A stretch of DNA of 33,219 nt from Paraburkholderia elongata. GTDB taxonomy: Bacteria > Pseudomonadota > Gammaproteobacteria > Burkholderiales > Burkholderiaceae. The stretch covers positions 1-33,219 of the forward strand of contig NZ_WOEZ01000329.1 of assembly GCF_013177735.1 (NCBI RefSeq), read 5' to 3'. Each line of letters opens with the position of its first letter. Position 1 is the stretch's first letter. The position numbers were made by a program, and so were the translations under genes. The notes under the pieces were generated by a model. That model made no database searches. It saw nothing but the letters and a program-made list of their open reading frames with translations, and had not been told where the DNA came from. Positions 15,215 through 23,411 of this stretch are shown in pieces.

Positions 15215-16186
15215 ATGTCGGATGAGGGAAATTCATCTTTGAATGTATCAGGCAGGAAAGCGACCGTCGTCGGCGGTGGGGTGATCGGTGCCTCGTGGGC
15301 AGCTCTCTTCCTCGCGAATGGTTTGCGTGTCACGGTCAGCGATCCTCAGGACGGTATTGAGGCAAAAGTCGTCTCCTATATCGAAGAGGCTAAAGCGTCA
15401 CTGCTCGCGCGTGGCTACCCGGCGTTCGACATCGGCAACCTGTCTTTCGAGAAAGATCTGGCGAAGGCGGTGAGCGATGCCGACTATGTACAGGAGAACG
15501 GGCCGGAGCGGCTGGAATTTAAAGTCGAACTATGGGCGACAATAGAACAAGCCGCGCCTGAAACTGCGCTGTTTTTGTCGTCCAGTTCGGGCATCCCCGC
15601 GTCGAAGCAATCTGCAGGGCTCCGGCAGCCGGAGCGGCTGATCATCGGTCATCCATTCAATCCGCCACACTTGTTGCCGTTAGTCGAGGTAGTGCCGAGC
15701 GATAAGACGCCTCCCGAGCTAACGGCGAAGGCTGTGGATTTTTACGATGCGATCGGCAAGGTCGCGCTTGAAATCCGGAAGGAAATACCCGGCTTCGTCG
15801 CGAATCGACTGCAAAGCGCAATATTCAGGGAATGCGTGTCCCTGGTGAGACGCGGCGTTGTCACGATCGAAGATCTGGACAAAGTGGTGGTCAATTCGCT
15901 CGGCGTTCGTTGGGCGACCGGTGGACCGTTTCTCTCCTTTCATCTGGGAGGCGGAGAGGGAGGATTCGCGCATTTCCTTGAGCATTTGACGCCAGGTATG
16001 GAGTCTCGCTGGAAGGATCAGGTTGCCACTGATGTGCAATTCGACGAAGACACGAAGAAAATCCTGCTCGCCCAGATCAGAGACGCCTATGGCAATTCGC
16101 CGATAGCTGAGTTGAACGCCGAACGCGACATGAAGCAAGTTACGGTACTGAACAGTCTGGCACGCTCCGCCGGAAAGGTTGAATGA
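15215..16186 (+). CDS. 3-hydroxyacyl-CoA dehydrogenase family protein (carnitine dehydrogenase/lambda-crystallin-like)
   Basis: The 323-residue protein has an N-terminal Rossmann fold (VVGGGVIGASWAALF, residues 18-32), SSSSGIPAS, catalytic His146 in GHPFNPPHLLPLVEVV, and a C-terminal helical domain (PGFVANRLQSAIFREC). Single-domain 3HCDH enzymes of this shape include L-carnitine dehydrogenases and lambda-crystallin-like hydroxyacid dehydrogenases, so the substrate may be a hydroxyacyl-CoA or a free hydroxyacid. The ATG at 15215 is placed five bases behind GAGGG. It follows the SDR by 66 bp on the same strand, in a probable operon. Confidence 0.9.
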   Translation: MSDEGNSSLNVSGRKATVVGGGVIGASWAALFLANGLRVTVSDPQDGIEAKVVSYIEEAKASLLARGYPAFDIGNLSFEKDLAKAVSDADYVQENGPERLEFKVELWATIEQAAPETALFLSSSSGIPASKQSAGLRQPERLIIGHPFNPPHLLPLVEVVPSDKTPPELTAKAVDFYDAIGKVALEIRKEIPGFVANRLQSAIFRECVSLVRRGVVTIEDLDKVVVNSLGVRWATGGPFLSFHLGGGEGGFAHFLEHLTPGMESRWKDQVATDVQFDEDTKKILLAQIRDAYGNSPIAELNAERDMKQVTVLNSLARSAGKVE

Positions 16187-16262
16187 GGCTTTGCGCGTAA
16201 TCCTCTGCGAAACAATTCGCAGCTCGATTGCGCACTTGAATATTGGATGACGGAGCACTTTC

Positions 16263-17180
16263 ATGTCAGTAGATCAATCTCCTGTTTCGAAGCGGATCTT
16301 CGCCTTGCGGTCAGATCAACCGTCGATATTCTCGATTGACTGTACGGGACAGGACTACCGCCTGATCATCGATGGGCTGGACGGGGTCCCCGACGGCATC
16401 CAGGTGGACAAGGGCCGAAGCGTTGTGTACTGGACCAATATGGGACGACGACACATTGCGGATGACGGCACCATTGAATTCGACATGGAGGACGGCAGCG
16501 TCGAAGCGGTTGACCTGGAGGGCAAGAATCGCAGGTCTCTGGCAGGGAACGGCGCATTCAGCACCCCCAAGCAACTCCATCTTGATGCTGGTCGTGAGCT
16601 GCTTTACTGGTCCGACCGGGAGGGTGGCGCGGTGTGGCGTAGCCGCACCGACGGCAAGGAATTGACGTGCCTGATAGATCGGTCTAGCGTACCCGGCGGT
16701 AGGCGCGCGATTCTGAATCAATGCGTCGGCGTCGCCGTCGACTACGCGAACGAGCGGCTTTTGTGGACGCAGAAAGGCCCCGCCAAGGGGGGGCAGGGAC
16801 GAATCTTCTGTGCAGGCCTGGAAATGCCTGCCGGGCAGACCGCGTCGGATCGCACCGACATCGAGGTGCTGCTAAGCGATCTTCCCGAACCTATCGACCT
16901 TGAGATCGACACCAAGCGGCAAGTTCTGTATTGGACCGATCGGGGGGCGCCCCCATACGGCAATAGTCTGAACCGCGCGAAGCTCACGCCGGACGGGTTG
17001 GTTGATCCGCAGGTTATCTGCGTGGGCTTTTCCGAGGCCATCGGTCTGGCGGTAGACGCGGCCGCCGGCGTTGCCTTCGTGGCCGACCTGGGCGGTCATA
17101 TCTGGCGGGTCGATCTGTCGACGGGGAGAAGCGAGGTGATTTTTGCGCTCGGCCGAATAACCGGCATTACCTTAAGCTGA
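16263..17180 (+). CDS. Cytoplasmic YWTD-repeat beta-propeller protein
   Basis: The 305-residue product contains repeated YWTD-type blades: VVYWTNMGR, LLYWSDREG, LLWTQKGPA, VLYWTDRGA, each preceded by a hydrophobic-aspartate turn (VDKGRS, LDAGRE, VDYANE, IDTKRQ). This is the six-bladed LDL-receptor YWTD propeller fold. No signal peptide is present, so it is probably cytosolic. Related bacterial and fungal proteins sometimes appear in databases as dehydrogenases, without biochemical support that I know of. The ATG at 16263 follows GGAG. Lying between a hydroxyacyl-CoA dehydrogenase and a CoA transferase, it could be a lactonase-like enzyme or a scaffold; the function is not known. Confidence 0.85.
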   Translation: MSVDQSPVSKRIFALRSDQPSIFSIDCTGQDYRLIIDGLDGVPDGIQVDKGRSVVYWTNMGRRHIADDGTIEFDMEDGSVEAVDLEGKNRRSLAGNGAFSTPKQLHLDAGRELLYWSDREGGAVWRSRTDGKELTCLIDRSSVPGGRRAILNQCVGVAVDYANERLLWTQKGPAKGGQGRIFCAGLEMPAGQTASDRTDIEVLLSDLPEPIDLEIDTKRQVLYWTDRGAPPYGNSLNRAKLTPDGLVDPQVICVGFSEAIGLAVDAAAGVAFVADLGGHIWRVDLSTGRSEVIFALGRITGITLS

Positions 17181-17220
17181 ACGGCATTGGTGAATAATCA
17201 GTTCCTTGCGAATTTGTAAA

Positions 17221-18744
17221 ATGAAATCGACGATACATCTGGATGATCGAATCCGATGGAACATTGAGAATCGCATCGCCAGCGATGCGGATAACGTGTT
17301 TGACCTTAGGGCGGAAACCGAGGCCGTATTAAACGGGGTAGGCGCGACGCTGACTGATTTCGGTGGGGAGATTTCGTTCTACGGCCAGGATCCGATCATC
17401 CCCAGTGTCCTTCGATATGGGGCGTTCTCGGCAATCGGCCTAGCGGCGAAGGCCGCGCAGATCGCGTCGATCTGGAAATTGAAAACCGGTCAGAGCCAGA
17501 ATATCCACGTTGACGTTAGAAAGGCTTTGCGTCGCTTTGCAACATTTTATGAAGGGCACCTGGAAACGGTCAACGGAATGCCAGGGAAGATGGATTCCGA
17601 GATAGATACCGGCGTGCGGGCCAATTTCTATAAAACTAAAGATGGTCGCTGGATTTACATAACCTGCAATTATCCTGTTCTGCGGAACAAGGCACTGCAA
17701 CTGCTGCTTTGCCCGCCTGGTGAAAAATACGTGGCCGAGGCCGTCGCTAAGTGGGAATCGTTCCAGCTTGAACAGGCGGCCGGCGAGGCAGGCTTGCCGA
17801 TGTACGTGGTGCGATCACCGGACGAGTTTCTTTCGCTGGAATTGTTCGAACAGGTGATGACGCAGACGCCGCTTATTTCCGTCGAGAAGGTGGCAGAAAG
17901 CGACCCAATGCCGTTTCAGGCGCACGGTGAAGTGCTGGGCGGCATCCGAGCGCTAGGGCTGGGCCACGTCATCGCCGGTTCCGGTATCGGGCGGGCGTTG
18001 GCGCTGCACGGTGCGGATGTGCTCAACATCTGGCGCCCGGGAGACTACGAACACAAGCTGTTTCATTACACGTCGAACATCGGTATGCGTTCGGCGATGC
18101 TCGACACCAACGCGAATCCGCTTCACCGTGAGCGCTTCGACAAACTGCTGGCCTGTGCGGACGTCTTCTTCTCGAATCGACGCAACGGCTTCTTGCAGCG
18201 ACATGGTTTGACGGCAGAGGAGCTCGGCAAGACTTATCCCGGCCTGATAAGCGCCGCCGTCAATTTCACCGGAGAGACCGGTGTATGGTCCGAGCGTGTC
18301 GGATTCGATATCTCCACGGGGGCATTTGCTGGACCGTATTGGCTGGAAAGTCTCGGCGGTACCGATGTGCCCAGTGACGTGCCGCACCTAACACCCAAAA
18401 TCGCCATCATCAGCGATTATGTTGCCGCGTGGCTCGGAACCGTGGGAATTCTTCAGGCGCTCAAGCGGAGAGCGATTGAGGGCGGCAGCTATAAGGTAAG
18501 CGTGTCGTTGACGCGGACAGTCTGTTGGCTGATGTCACTTGGCGTTTTTGATCAGAAATATGCGCGATCTGTCGCCGACTCGACTGATGAGCGAGCTTAT
18601 ATCGACCCCGATCCAATTTTGGCCGATACGCCGATGGGATTTTATAAGGGTGTGGCAGAGCAGGTTGAAATGACGCGTACGCCAGGGCGCTATAGGCACT
18701 TGTTGTTGCCGCTGGGTTCTAGCAAACCCGAATGGGAAGTTTGA
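17221..18744 (+). CDS. CaiB/BaiF-type (class III) CoA transferase, two-half architecture
   Basis: The 507-residue protein contains two CaiB-like segments. The first (about 70-220: AAKAAQIASIWKLKTGQSQN, YKTKDGRWIYI, AGEAGLPMYVVRSPDEF) resembles the C-terminal half of CaiB proteins. The second (about 240-450: GGIRALGLGHVIAGSGIGRA, HGADVLNIWRPG, PGLISAAVNFTGETG, GFDISTGAFAGP) resembles the N-terminal half. A longer CaiB/BaiF subgroup with this order is known. The enzyme would move CoA between carboxylic acids. The catalytic Asp of formyl-CoA transferase is not evident at the matching helices (VDVRKALRRF; VSLTRTVCWL). The start is uncertain: the ATG at 17221 lacks a clear ribosome-binding site, and a TTG lies at 17206. 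Confidence 0.85.
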   Translation: MKSTIHLDDRIRWNIENRIASDADNVFDLRAETEAVLNGVGATLTDFGGEISFYGQDPIIPSVLRYGAFSAIGLAAKAAQIASIWKLKTGQSQNIHVDVRKALRRFATFYEGHLETVNGMPGKMDSEIDTGVRANFYKTKDGRWIYITCNYPVLRNKALQLLLCPPGEKYVAEAVAKWESFQLEQAAGEAGLPMYVVRSPDEFLSLELFEQVMTQTPLISVEKVAESDPMPFQAHGEVLGGIRALGLGHVIAGSGIGRALALHGADVLNIWRPGDYEHKLFHYTSNIGMRSAMLDTNANPLHRERFDKLLACADVFFSNRRNGFLQRHGLTAEELGKTYPGLISAAVNFTGETGVWSERVGFDISTGAFAGPYWLESLGGTDVPSDVPHLTPKIAIISDYVAAWLGTVGILQALKRRAIEGGSYKVSVSLTRTVCWLMSLGVFDQKYARSVADSTDERAYIDPDPILADTPMGFYKGVAEQVEMTRTPGRYRHLLLPLGSSKPEWEV

Positions 18745-18863
18745 CTTCGCGCGCACCTGTTGCCTTAGACCATGCGGAAAAAGGTGGCGGGGTGAAGAAT
18801 AAAGGTCGAACAATGAATCGGCCGCGGTTTTCTTAATGCAGTTTATTTGGAGGAGCTTTGACG

Positions 18864-19283
18864 ATGGAATCAACCAACCCGAACAGCATTTTCGCTGAGT
18901 ACCAGAAACTTATCGGACAGTTCAAGCTGCCCGGCATCGACGTCAGCGCCGTCCTTGAAGCGCGCCGCAAGGACGTCGAAGCTATCGCCCAGGCAAACAC
19001 CACCGTACTGGCTGGCGTGCAGTTGCTCGCGCAGAAGCAGTCGGAAATCTTGCGCTCGACGCTGACCGAATTGCAGTCGCTCGCGATCCGCGCTGCCCAA
19101 AGCGGTCAATCGGCCGCCAAAGCCGGTGAAGTCGTCCAGCAGGCGCTGCACAAGGCGTTGGTGGACATGCAGGAACTGGCGGACACCGCTTGCAAGGCTC
19201 AATCGGACAGCATGGCGGTGGTTACGAAACGCGTAGCGGAGCACGTCGAAGAATTGAAGGCAGCTCTTCAGCCGAAGACCTAA
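18864..19283 (+). CDS. Phasin family protein (PHA granule-associated)
   Basis: The 139-residue all-helical protein matches the Burkholderia/Cupriavidus phasin family: a short N-terminal motif (FAEYQKLIGQFKLPGIDV), then ARRKDVEAIAQANTTVLAGV, QLLAQKQSEILRSTLTEL, and an amphipathic Ala/Glu/Lys-rich C-terminus. Phasins coat PHA granules and control their size and number. The ATG at 18864 sits eight bases behind AGGAG. It is slightly shorter than the usual 180-190 residues. Its presence among CoA-metabolism genes ties the plus-strand cluster to the PHA synthase operon at 4.3-5.8 kb. Confidence 0.93.
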   Translation: MESTNPNSIFAEYQKLIGQFKLPGIDVSAVLEARRKDVEAIAQANTTVLAGVQLLAQKQSEILRSTLTELQSLAIRAAQSGQSAAKAGEVVQQALHKALVDMQELADTACKAQSDSMAVVTKRVAEHVEELKAALQPKT

Positions 19284-19362
19284 CGTGACACCCGGGATGC
19301 GGCCTGCCGATCCATCTAGGTGACTGTTCCTCCAGAAGGTTATCCGCGAGCGAGGATTGCAA

Positions 19363-19690
19363 ATGGCTCCCGAGTCTTCTTGCAGTACCCAGGTCCGGAA
19401 GAACGATCTGGATGGGCAGATGTTGGGTAGCGCAACTTGGCAGGGCAGCGGCGGTTCGCCGCCGCTCATTCTTAACAGCATCGGCGCCACTCTCGATCTG
19501 TTGCAACCGTTTGTCACAGCGCGCGCAGATGGGGGTGTCTTCATCGCCGACGGCAGTCTTGCCGTACCGCTTTTCGACGTTGTCGGTGTGGGCCGACAAG
19601 TTGCGTTCGCGCCTCGGTTATAACGGTGCCGTCGATGGGCTCGTATAGTGGGGCGCTCGCGCAGCAGCTGGTGCGCCTGTATTTTACGGA
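19363..19690 (+). pseudogene. Decayed intracellular PHA depolymerase-like alpha/beta hydrolase (PhaZ type)
   Basis: An ATG-led frame gives DLDGQMLGSATWQGSGGSPP, then LILNSIGATLDLLQPFV and FDVVGVG. This parallels PhaZ of medium-chain PHA systems (DLDGQ, PLL.FNGIGANLEL..PFV, FDVPGVG). In a second frame RLGYNGAVDG follows at about 19610, and in a third GSYSGALAQQLVRLY at about 19636-19680, matching the nucleophile elbow region G.S.GGALAQQ. The gene therefore has at least two indels, a large internal deletion, an elbow lacking the expected spacing, and no C-terminus. It fills the gap between phasin and enoyl-CoA hydratase. Confidence 0.7.
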
Positions 19691-19767
19691 ATCGAGGTGT
19701 TCCTCGAACTACGCGCCATCGCTGAACAGATGGCGTTTTCACTAAGACATGATCGGAGGAAATTGTC

Positions 19768-20589
19768 ATGAACAAGCTTTCCATTTCCAATAATAATGGC
19801 ATCGCGGTCGTTACTCTGAACAATCCACCGGCGAATGTTATTACCATTGATCTTATCAATGAAATCAACTCTTTCGTCCTCTCCTTGAAGGATGACCGCG
19901 ACACGAAGGTCGTCGTATTCAAATCGGCGAACGACAACATTTTCCTCGCACATCTGGACGTCACTGTGATCAATGGAACTCCTGGTGGACAAGCGGCATG
20001 CGTTGAGTTCAGTCACATGATCGCCAACATCAAGGAGATGCACCAAGCGTCCATCGCCATCGTAGATGGTGTTGCTCGGGGAGGCGGCAATGAATTCGCC
20101 ATGTCGTGCGATCTAGCTTACGGTACCGAAAACGCGGTGTTTGCTCAGCCGGAAATTTTCGTTAACATCCCTACCGGTGGCCAAGGTGCGGTGCAATTTG
20201 CGAGAAGGATGGGTAAGAACAAGGCACTACAGGCCTTGCTGGTTGGCACTGATTTCAATGCACAGCAAGCAGAAGCATTGAATATTATTACTCAGTTTGT
20301 ACCCAAAGCTGAAATTGAAAATTATGTCAATTCAGTTGCCAATATCATCAGCCGGCTGGAGGTACGCGATATCATGATGTGCAAAGAGATTATCCATGCA
20401 GCGGTTCAAGATGAGCGCGCGGGAGCCGAGCTGGAACTAAGGAATTTTTTGATCCGTGCAAAAGAGGAGAAGACCCAAATCATAATCAGGTCATTTATGA
20501 AGCATGGAGGCCAAACGGAACGCGAGGCGACAGACTTCCAAGGTATATTCAAAGATGTAGGCGCCGAATTATCGAAAGAATCTGAGTAA
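19768..20589 (+). CDS. Enoyl-CoA hydratase/isomerase family protein
   Basis: The 273-residue crotonase-fold enzyme would hydrate an enoyl-CoA. The oxyanion-hole strands are FLAHLDV (59-65, a variant of F.AGAD) and GVARGGGNEF (101-110). Both catalytic glutamates are in place: Glu109 (GGGNEFAMSCD) and Glu129 (FAQPEIFVNIPTGGQG). The ATG follows GGAGGAAATTGTC, a strong ribosome-binding site. Codon use is visibly more AT-rich than in neighbouring genes (runs such as GAAATTGAAAATTATGTCAA), suggesting separate acquisition. It ends the metabolic cluster; an IS-rich zone follows. It could make hydroxyacyl-CoA for beta-oxidation or PHA. Confidence 0.92.
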   Translation: MNKLSISNNNGIAVVTLNNPPANVITIDLINEINSFVLSLKDDRDTKVVVFKSANDNIFLAHLDVTVINGTPGGQAACVEFSHMIANIKEMHQASIAIVDGVARGGGNEFAMSCDLAYGTENAVFAQPEIFVNIPTGGQGAVQFARRMGKNKALQALLVGTDFNAQQAEALNIITQFVPKAEIENYVNSVANIISRLEVRDIMMCKEIIHAAVQDERAGAELELRNFLIRAKEEKTQIIIRSFMKHGGQTEREATDFQGIFKDVGAELSKESE

Positions 20590-21012
20590 GCGAGCCAGTT
20601 TTAAAGTGTCCGGTACAAGCAACTGTACACTGGCTATGTGAGACTGCTGCGCGCCTTGCGCTCCTCCGAGCGGCCGATTGCACTGCTCGATTGCCGCACA
20701 CGGGCTGGGTTGACGGCGCGCGCAGCGGTCGAAAGAACAGCTTGTGATCAGACGACAAGATTGATCGGCGTCCGAAAAGGGAGTTCGACACTGAGATATC
20801 CTGCTTTAGCAAAAGTGAAGCTAACTCGCCCCGCGGCTGCGGATTCGGGCCGGCGCATCATGGATCCGTGGCCGCAAGAGCCCGCCAAATGCCGCAGCGC
20901 CGTTCCGCGGAACCGAGTGGCCTAAGTGCCGCGCGGCTCAGTCTTGTGCCGCGAATGCCAGCGCGCGGCACGCGGCTCGCGCCAGTTCGGCGACATGGCC
21001 GAGGGCGCGATC
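20590..21012. other. Intergenic region up to the first IS6 copy
   Basis: No gene is supported. Near 20605-20635 there is an imperfect dyad (CCGGTACA, six bases, TGTACACTGG) shortly after the hydratase stop. It shares the TGTACA element with the palindrome at 23590-23624 and could be a binding site or a weak terminator. The rest is GC-rich and unassigned. Confidence 0.4.
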
Positions 21013-21846
21013 GGGCACTGTCAAGTTGACGAGCGTAGGCTACGTGTCTGGCTAAAGAGTAGTTATCCTTATCAGATAACTCGATTGGCTGCGGTTGAGA
21101 CAGTCCATTCTTGCCATGTGGCGAGGCGTTCTTTGAGTATGGCGCGATGACATGCCGCGTTCATCTGATGTCTGGGCAACGCGAAGTGCTGCTGGATCGG
21201 GCCGAAGCATGAGAGAAACACCTGCGTGCGACGCGCGTCGCGAAAGCCGCACATCTGGCGTTCGCGCCTGCGGGTTGGCTGGTGGCTATTCTCGGCGCGG
21301 TTATTCACGCGAGCAGCCGCTTTGACAAAGACGTGCTTTACCTGAGCGAGTCAGGAATATCAGCCTTCGCCGCCGGATAACTGCGCAGCTGGTCGGTAAC
21401 GATCTTGCGCGGCACCGGGTTTGATCGCAGCACCCGCCGGAAGAATCGCTTGGCCGCGGCCTTGTCGCGTCGCTTCTGCACCAGCACGTCGAGTTCAGCA
21501 CCATGCTCATCGACCGCTCGCCACAATAGATACGGCTCACCGCGCAGCGTCACGAACATTTCGTCCAGATGCCATGTGCTGGCCGGCTTGCGCCGCGCCG
21601 CTTTCGCGCACTGAGCGAATTTGGTGCCGAACTTGTCGCACCAGCAACGGATCGTTTCGTACGTGACCACGACACCACGCTCAAGCAACAACTCCTCGAT
21701 GTCGCGCAGGCTCAGGCTGAACCGGAAATACCAGCGAACCGCGCAGCTGATGACGACGGCGGGAAAGCGGTGGCCGTGATAAAGGGAATTTCTCTTCTTC
21801 ATCACTTCATTCTACCGCCGCCTGTCCACCAACCTGATAGTGCCCC
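21013..21846 (-). mobile_element. IS6-family insertion sequence, copy A (inactive)
   Basis: A roughly 834-bp element with imperfect inverted ends: GGGCACTGTCAAGTTG at the left and, reverse-complemented, GGGGCACTATCAGGTTGG at the right. It encloses a frameshifted IS6 transposase. The 8 bp on either side (GCGCGATC at 21005-21012; GTGTAGTG after 21846) do not match, so the usual IS6 target duplication is absent, implying recombination or adjacent deletion. A LysR remnant starts exactly at the right end. Confidence 0.85.
21072..21802 (-). pseudogene. IS6-family transposase, frameshifted (copy A)
   Basis: The N-terminal part (21338-21802) has SLYHGHRFPAVVISCAVRWY, ETIRCWCDKFG, the first catalytic Asp in WHLDEMFVTLRGEPYLLWRA, and the second in KIVTDQLRSYPAAKADIP. 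It then stops at DSLR. The rest (VKHVFVKAAARVNNRAENSHQ, containing the catalytic Glu in RAENSH) continues in another frame to 21072, so one base has been lost near 21345. The intact protein would be about 235-240 residues. It is a close relative of copy B at 24610-25345, which retains DIPELVSVKHVF without a break at this point. Confidence 0.92.
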
Positions 21847-21932
21847 GTGTAGTGAGCCCCCGTGAGCGTAGGCATTCGGCCAAGGTCGAAGCCTTCGTCG
21901 AGTATGTCTGCCAGGAGATGGCCCGCGGGTAA
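21847..21932 (+). pseudogene. C-terminal scrap of a LysR-type regulator
   Basis: Immediately after the IS6 end, one frame reads SPRERRHSAKVEAFVEYVCQ and then EMARG followed by TAA. LysR-type regulators typically end with P.rRHL..KVRAFVDFV, so this is the last 25 or so residues of such a gene whose remainder was removed at the IS6 boundary. Confidence 0.6.
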
Positions 21933-22077
21933 ATGCGCTGAATGTCTGCAGTGCGTTAGCCTCACTCTGCCATATGTTTTTGCAGACTACTGCCGTAGAC
22001 CGACGCAAAAGTGTCACCGTTTCGGCAGTAATCGTTGGCGTTCGCAATTGATGCAAGCCGTGTTCACAGGAGCGCTA

Positions 22078-23232
22078 GTGTTCCGTCCCAGAAATAACTT
22101 TACGTAAATTTGGATTGTTCTATGATCGAACGATGATGGACAGGAGGCGATCATGGGACGCAAGGGGATCGAGGTTGTGGTGTCAGAACTGGAGCGAGAA
22201 CAGTTGCTGTCCATGAGTCGCTCGCGTTCGTTGCCTCATTCTCTGTTGCGTCGGGCAAAGATTGTCCTGATGGCCGCTGACGGTCACACAACCACGGAAA
22301 TTGCGATGCGGTGCGAAGTGACGCCACCGGCGATCACGCACTGGAAGAAGCGGTTTGTCGCTCAGGGGCTTGCGGGTCTGCATGATGAAGCTCGCCCAGG
22401 CCGACCGCGCACACATGACGACGAGGCGGTCGCGGAATTGCTGGCCCGGGTGTTGCATGAAAAGCCGGACGGGGCAACGCACTGGAGCGTGCGTTCTGCG
22501 GCCGCGCAGACAGGGATTTCGAAGAGTTCGGTTGCCCGGTATCTGTCGCTGTTCGGTATACAGCCCCATCGTTCAAAGAGCTTCAAACTGTCTACCGATT
22601 CATTCTTCGTCGAGAAGGTGCGCGATATTGTCGGGCTGTACCTGAGCCCGCCCACCAACGCCCTGGTGCTGTGCGTCGACGAGAAGAGCCAGTGTCAGGC
22701 GCTGGAGCGCACGCAGCCGATGCTGCCGATGGGGCTGGGTTATCTCGAAGGGGTGACGCATGATTACGTCCGACATGGCACCACAACCCTGTTCGCTGCG
22801 CTCAATGCAGCAACGGGCGAAGTCATTGCTCAATGCAAGCCGCGCCACCGGCATCAGGAATTCCTACCGTTCCTCAGGCATATTGACCAGGTGGTGCCGG
22901 TCGATCTCGATGTGCATCTGGTCGTCGACAACTACGCGACACACAAGCATCCGAGGGTCAGGGCGTGGCTCGCCAGGCATACGCGCTACCACATGCACTT
23001 CACGCCAACCTACTCAAGCTGGCTGAATCAGGTTGAACGCTGGTTTGGCCTGATAACGCAGCAGGCGATCCGTCGCGGGTCATTCAGAAACGTGCGCCAG
23101 CTCATCGCCAGCATCGAGCGTTATACCGAGCAGTACAACCAGCACAAGCGGCCGTTCGTATGGACCGCGACAGCCGATTCCATTCTCCAGAAAGTGGCCC
23201 GGCTATGCAAAGCTATTTCTGGGACGGAACAC
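22078..23232 (+). mobile_element. IS630-family insertion sequence with TA target duplication
   Basis: The 1155-bp element is bounded by inverted ends GTGTTCCGTCCCAGAAATA (22078-22096 and the complement at 23214-23232), followed by diverging but similar sequence (ACTTTACGTA / GCTTTGCATA). TA flanks each end (22076-22077 and 23233-23234), the target duplication of IS630. It carries one intact transposase gene and looks complete and potentially active. Confidence 0.93.
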
Positions 23233-23235
23233 TAG
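22153..23235 (+). CDS. IS630-family transposase
   Basis: The 360-residue protein has an N-terminal helix-turn-helix (HTTTEIAMRCEVTPPAITHW, about 45-64) and a second winged segment (GISKSSVARYLSLFGI). The DDE catalytic domain has Asp176 (LCVDEKSQ), Asp259 (VVDNYATH) and Glu295 (LNQVERWF), the D-D-E spacing of the IS630/Tc1 group. The ATG follows ACAGGAGGCGATC. The frame runs through the right inverted repeat, and its TAG stop is made from the duplicated TA plus the first host base. No defect is visible. Confidence 0.95.
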   Translation: MGRKGIEVVVSELEREQLLSMSRSRSLPHSLLRRAKIVLMAADGHTTTEIAMRCEVTPPAITHWKKRFVAQGLAGLHDEARPGRPRTHDDEAVAELLARVLHEKPDGATHWSVRSAAAQTGISKSSVARYLSLFGIQPHRSKSFKLSTDSFFVEKVRDIVGLYLSPPTNALVLCVDEKSQCQALERTQPMLPMGLGYLEGVTHDYVRHGTTTLFAALNAATGEVIAQCKPRHRHQEFLPFLRHIDQVVPVDLDVHLVVDNYATHKHPRVRAWLARHTRYHMHFTPTYSSWLNQVERWFGLITQQAIRRGSFRNVRQLIASIERYTEQYNQHKRPFVWTATADSILQKVARLCKAISGTEH

Positions 23236-23411
23236 CAAGTTCAGTAATGCTGCTAGCGTAGCCGTCCGTTTCGTGGAAACCGAGGAGTTCGATAGCGCGA
23301 TATTGCCCGAAGCGCTGCACCGAAGTTGGCAGCTTTTCGAAAGACCGACGCTGGGATGAGGCCCGCAAGGATCCACTTCCCTGTATGTCCCCACCGGTGG
23401 TGGGGAACGTT

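Noticed and set aside
18870..19973. A 367-residue minus-strand open frame opposite phasin and the PhaZ remnant
   Set aside because: It lies antisense to a well-supported phasin and hydratase start; no domain is recognisable.
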